Source: an uncultured Eubacterium sp.
GTDB lineage: Bacteria > Bacillota > Clostridia > Peptostreptococcales > Anaerovoracaceae
Length of the DNA stretch: 8,214 bases
Assembly: GCA_900542385.1 (NCBI GenBank)
Contig: UQNP01000078.1
Span: 1 to 8,214, forward strand
Reading direction: 5' to 3'
Position 1 is the stretch's first letter. Each line of letters begins with the position of its first letter. The notes beneath the pieces were generated by a model, which was given only the letters and a program-made list of their open reading frames with translations, had not been told where the DNA came from and ran no database searches. The translations under genes were made by a program, and so were the position numbers. Shown here piece by piece: positions 6,419 through 8,214 of this stretch.

Positions 6419-7342
6419 TTATCCTAAAACTGTTCCAATTTCAATGGAATTACCCTTTAAAAATTCCTTCACGCTTACTCTTTTTCTGCCCGGCATCTGT
6501 ATTTCCGTCACCTTTAAAACTCCTCCGCCTGCCGCTATACATATACCGCCATCTTCTACATTTATCACTGTACCATCCGCAGCAGACGCTTTTTCATCTT
6601 TTGCTTCGGCTTTCCATAATTTCACGGTTTTCCCATTCATTTCAGCATAAGTACCCGGCCAGGAATCGAAAGCTCTTATCATCCTCTCTATTTTATACGG
6701 ATTTTGTGAAAAATCTATGTGTCCGTCAGCCTTCGATATCATTGGCGCATACGTTGCCATACTGTCATCCTGCTTTACAGCTTTTATCTCCCTGATCCGT
6801 CCCACAGTGTCTACAAGAAGCTCCGCTCCTACTGCTGACAGCTCATCATGCAGCTCATCTGCCGTCTTATGGTCTATCTCAACGCTTTTTTTTGCCAGCA
6901 TATCTCCTGTATCAAGGCCTTCCTCCATATACATGATCGTGACTCCCGTCTTTTCATCACCTTCCATTATGGCCCTCTGTATAGGTGAAGCTCCTCTGAA
7001 TCTCGGCAGCAGAGATGCGTGCACATTTATACAGCCCAGCTTTGGTATATCCAAAACTTCCTTGGGAAGTATCTGTCCAAAAGCTGCTACCGCTATGATA
7101 TCGGGATTTTCCGACTTTATCCTGTCTATGGCTTCTCTGTCATTTTTTATTCTTTCAGGCTGGATCACTTCTATGCCAAGTCTCAGAGCTTCTTCTTTGA
7201 CGGGAGAAAATTTGACTTTCTTTCCGCGATCTCTCACCGCGTCAGGCTGTGTAATTGCCAACACGATATCGTGACCTGCATCATGCAGCGCCCTTAACGG
7301 AGACACTGCAAAATCAGGAGTTCCCATATACACTATTTTCAC
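6419..7342 (-). CDS. fmt: Methionyl-tRNA formyltransferase
   Basis: Fmt transfers a formyl group from 10-formyltetrahydrofolate to Met-tRNAfMet, making the bacterial initiator tRNA. The 307-residue product is close to the usual 310-317. The N-terminal formyltransferase domain (about 1-190) begins with IVYMGTPDFA (3-12), continues with QPDAVRDRGKK (32-42), and holds the catalytic residues Asn106 and His108 in CINVHASLLPRFRG (104-117) and Asp144 in EEGLDTGDM (140-148); these coincide with E. coli numbering. The C-terminal tRNA-binding domain (about 205-307) includes DSWPGTYA (226-233) and the closing KEFLKGN block. The start is GTG 7342-7340, because AAGGAG lies eight bases upstream and the N-terminus then matches the family; the first in-frame ATG, five codons later, would remove part of the first strand. 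It lies 33 bases after def, the usual pairing, since Def later removes the formyl group Fmt adds. Confidence 0.98.
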   Translation of the reverse strand: MKIVYMGTPDFAVSPLRALHDAGHDIVLAITQPDAVRDRGKKVKFSPVKEEALRLGIEVIQPERIKNDREAIDRIKSENPDIIAVAAFGQILPKEVLDIPKLGCINVHASLLPRFRGASPIQRAIMEGDEKTGVTIMYMEEGLDTGDMLAKKSVEIDHKTADELHDELSAVGAELLVDTVGRIREIKAVKQDDSMATYAPMISKADGHIDFSQNPYKIERMIRAFDSWPGTYAEMNGKTVKLWKAEAKDEKASAADGTVINVEDGGICIAAGGGVLKVTEIQMPGRKRVSVKEFLKGNSIEIGTVLG

Positions 7343-7350
7343 TGTTTCAT

Positions 7351-7356
7351 CTCCTT
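7351..7356 (-). promoter_or_regulatory. Ribosome binding site of fmt (supports the GTG start)
   Basis: AAGGAG ends eight bases before GTG 7342. An ATG directly after the site (7350-7348) opens only a three-codon frame, ATG AAA CAG TGA, and is out of frame with fmt; the GTG is therefore the gene start. Confidence 0.8.
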
Positions 7357-7375
7357 AAAGTCTTCAATTAGATCC

Positions 7376-7858
7376 TTAATTTTCGTCTTCTTCGTATTCC
7401 TCTTCGGAAGTATACATTTTTTCCGCCTTGTCAGTATATAGTATTCCATCAAGATGATCGTTCTCATGACACATCACTATGGCTTCAAATCCTTCTAAAT
7501 CATGCTCCTGCATATTTCCGTAATAATCAAGTCCCTTTATTTTTATTTTTTCAGGTCTCTCCACGATACCCATATAACCCGGCACTGAAAGACATCCTTC
7601 ATTGCTTTTCTGCGCACCCTCTTTATCTGTGATCTCAGGATTTATCATATAATATACTTTGCCGGGCTCCGGCTCTGCTACGAACATTCTTCTGAGTATA
7701 CCTACCTGAGGAGCGGCCAGACCTACGCCTTCTGCTTCTCTCATGGTTTCCACCATATCGTCCAGTATCATTCTTATCCTGTCGTTCACTTCTTCGACTT
7801 TGCGCGATCGTTTACGCAGTATCGGATCTCCTTCTTCGATTATATTTCTAAGCGCCAT
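7376..7858 (-). CDS. def: Peptide deformylase
   Basis: Def removes the N-formyl group from nascent proteins as they leave the ribosome, using a bound metal (Fe2+ or Zn2+). The 160-residue product has all three family motifs: GVGLAAPQ at 44-51, EGCLS at 87-91 with metal ligand Cys89, and HENDHLDG at 131-138 with ligands His131 and His135 and catalytic Glu132. The N-terminus ALRNIIEEGDPILRKRSRKV is typical. The protein ends in a short, very acidic tail, SEEEYEEDEN (151-160), which lies beyond the catalytic core. ATG 7858-7856 has AGGAGG five bases upstream. It begins nine bases after the priA stop codon and ends 33 bases before fmt, so def-fmt expression is very likely shared. The length and motifs suggest a bacterial type I-like enzyme, but the subtype is only inferred. 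Confidence 0.98.
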   Translation of the reverse strand: MALRNIIEEGDPILRKRSRKVEEVNDRIRMILDDMVETMREAEGVGLAAPQVGILRRMFVAEPEPGKVYYMINPEITDKEGAQKSNEGCLSVPGYMGIVERPEKIKIKGLDYYGNMQEHDLEGFEAIVMCHENDHLDGILYTDKAEKMYTSEEEYEEDEN

Positions 7859-7863
7859 AATTA

Positions 7864-7869
7864 CCTCCT
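7864..7869 (-). promoter_or_regulatory. Ribosome binding site of def, overlapping the priA stop
   Basis: AGGAGG lies five bases before the def ATG and overlaps the priA stop codon, giving TAGGAGGT. Ribosomes ending priA therefore stop directly on the site used to start def. Confidence 0.85.
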
Positions 7870-8214
7870 AAATAAAACTGTATGGATTTATATCTACCAC
7901 TGCTTTGTAATCTTTTTTCTTTTTACCGTTTTCTTCATCTCTGACAGCTGAAACAACGCTCGAATATTCATTTCTCCCGCCTCTGGGACATTTCACAAGC
8001 AGCGAATACCTGTATATATCTTTTATTTTGCCCAGATACGCTTCCTGCGGCCTGTATACGTTATCGCGCCCTTCTCTCAGGCGTTCCCTTATCTTCTCAT
8101 ACCATACTTCTGCACCTTTTCTTGCATTTTCTTCTGATTTGGAAGTGAATACTATCTGAAATAGATCGCTGTAAGGCGGATATACAAGAAACTTTCTGAG
8201 CTGCATTTCCGTCT
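7868..8214 (-). CDS. priA: Primosomal protein N' (replication restart helicase PriA), C-terminal end (cut by right edge)
   Basis: PriA is a 3'-5' DNA helicase that recognises stalled forks and reloads the replisome. Only the last 114 codons are inside the window, so the helicase and zinc-binding parts are not visible. What can be seen is the C-terminal domain: EMQLRKFLVYPPYSDL near the start of the visible part matches the family's E..RR...YPPFS block. YRPQEAYLGKIKDIYRYSLLVK follows in the middle, and the ending VDINPYSFI matches the conserved V.iDVNP.SF terminus. The frame is open to the right edge, and the methionine at 8206 is internal rather than a start. The stop TAG overlaps the def ribosome binding site. 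PriA upstream of def-fmt is the classic Firmicutes order. A lysine-rich segment, GKKKKDYK, before the last strand looks like a surface loop. Confidence 0.95.
   Translation of the reverse strand, partial: TEMQLRKFLVYPPYSDLFQIVFTSKSEENARKGAEVWYEKIRERLREGRDNVYRPQEAYLGKIKDIYRYSLLVKCPRGGRNEYSSVVSAVRDEENGKKKKDYKAVVDINPYSFI

Noticed and set aside
6717..7274. Plus-strand open frame (185 codons) opposite fmt
   Set aside because: It mirrors fmt codons, is Ser-rich, has no ribosome binding site, and carries no recognisable motif.
1..8214. CRISPR array, tRNA/rRNA genes, insertion sequence, phage or defence genes
   Set aside because: No direct-repeat array, RNA gene signature, transposase or terminal inverted repeats were seen; nearly every base belongs to a housekeeping gene.

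Overview
The window reads as a piece of a Clostridia-type (Bacillota) chromosome. The supporting signs are strong AGGAGG-like ribosome binding sites, heavy use of ATA for isoleucine and AGA for arginine (9 of 11 Ile codons in the plsX fragment are ATA), a PASTA-domain Ser/Thr kinase with its PP2C phosphatase, and the Firmicutes order priA-def-fmt-...-rsmB-...-prpC-prkC-rsgA-rpe. I cannot name the genus.

All ten genes lie on the minus strand, so transcription runs from right to left. In that order they are: the C-terminal end of priA (replication restart helicase, cut by the right edge); def (peptide deformylase); fmt (methionyl-tRNA formyltransferase, GTG start); a membrane zinc metallopeptidase of the YugP/Zn_peptidase_2 type; rsmB (16S rRNA m5C967 methyltransferase); prpC/stp (PP2C phosphatase); prkC (transmembrane Ser/Thr kinase with three PASTA repeats); rsgA (ribosome-assembly GTPase); rpe (ribulose-phosphate 3-epimerase); and the first 94 codons of plsX (phosphate acyltransferase, cut by the left edge).

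The genes are packed very tightly. Gaps run from 1 to 48 bases, metallopeptidase and rsmB overlap by one base (TGATG), and in two junctions the upstream stop codon lies inside the next ribosome binding site. I see no convincing terminator, promoter, RNA gene, mobile element, CRISPR array or long repeat. The arrangement is best read as one long, translationally coupled operon or part of one.

Functionally the block joins translation start and protein maturation (Fmt formylates Met-tRNA, Def removes the formyl group later), ribosome maturation (RsmB, RsgA), a cell-wall-sensing phosphorylation switch (PrkC/PrpC), the pentose phosphate pathway (Rpe) and phospholipid synthesis (PlsX). Compared with Bacillus subtilis, rlmN is missing between rsmB and prpC, and plsX follows rpe directly where thiN would be expected. 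No undescribed system stands out. The points worth a second look are this compacted gene order, the diverged third PASTA repeat and charged juxtamembrane region of PrkC, and the stop/ribosome-binding-site overlaps.
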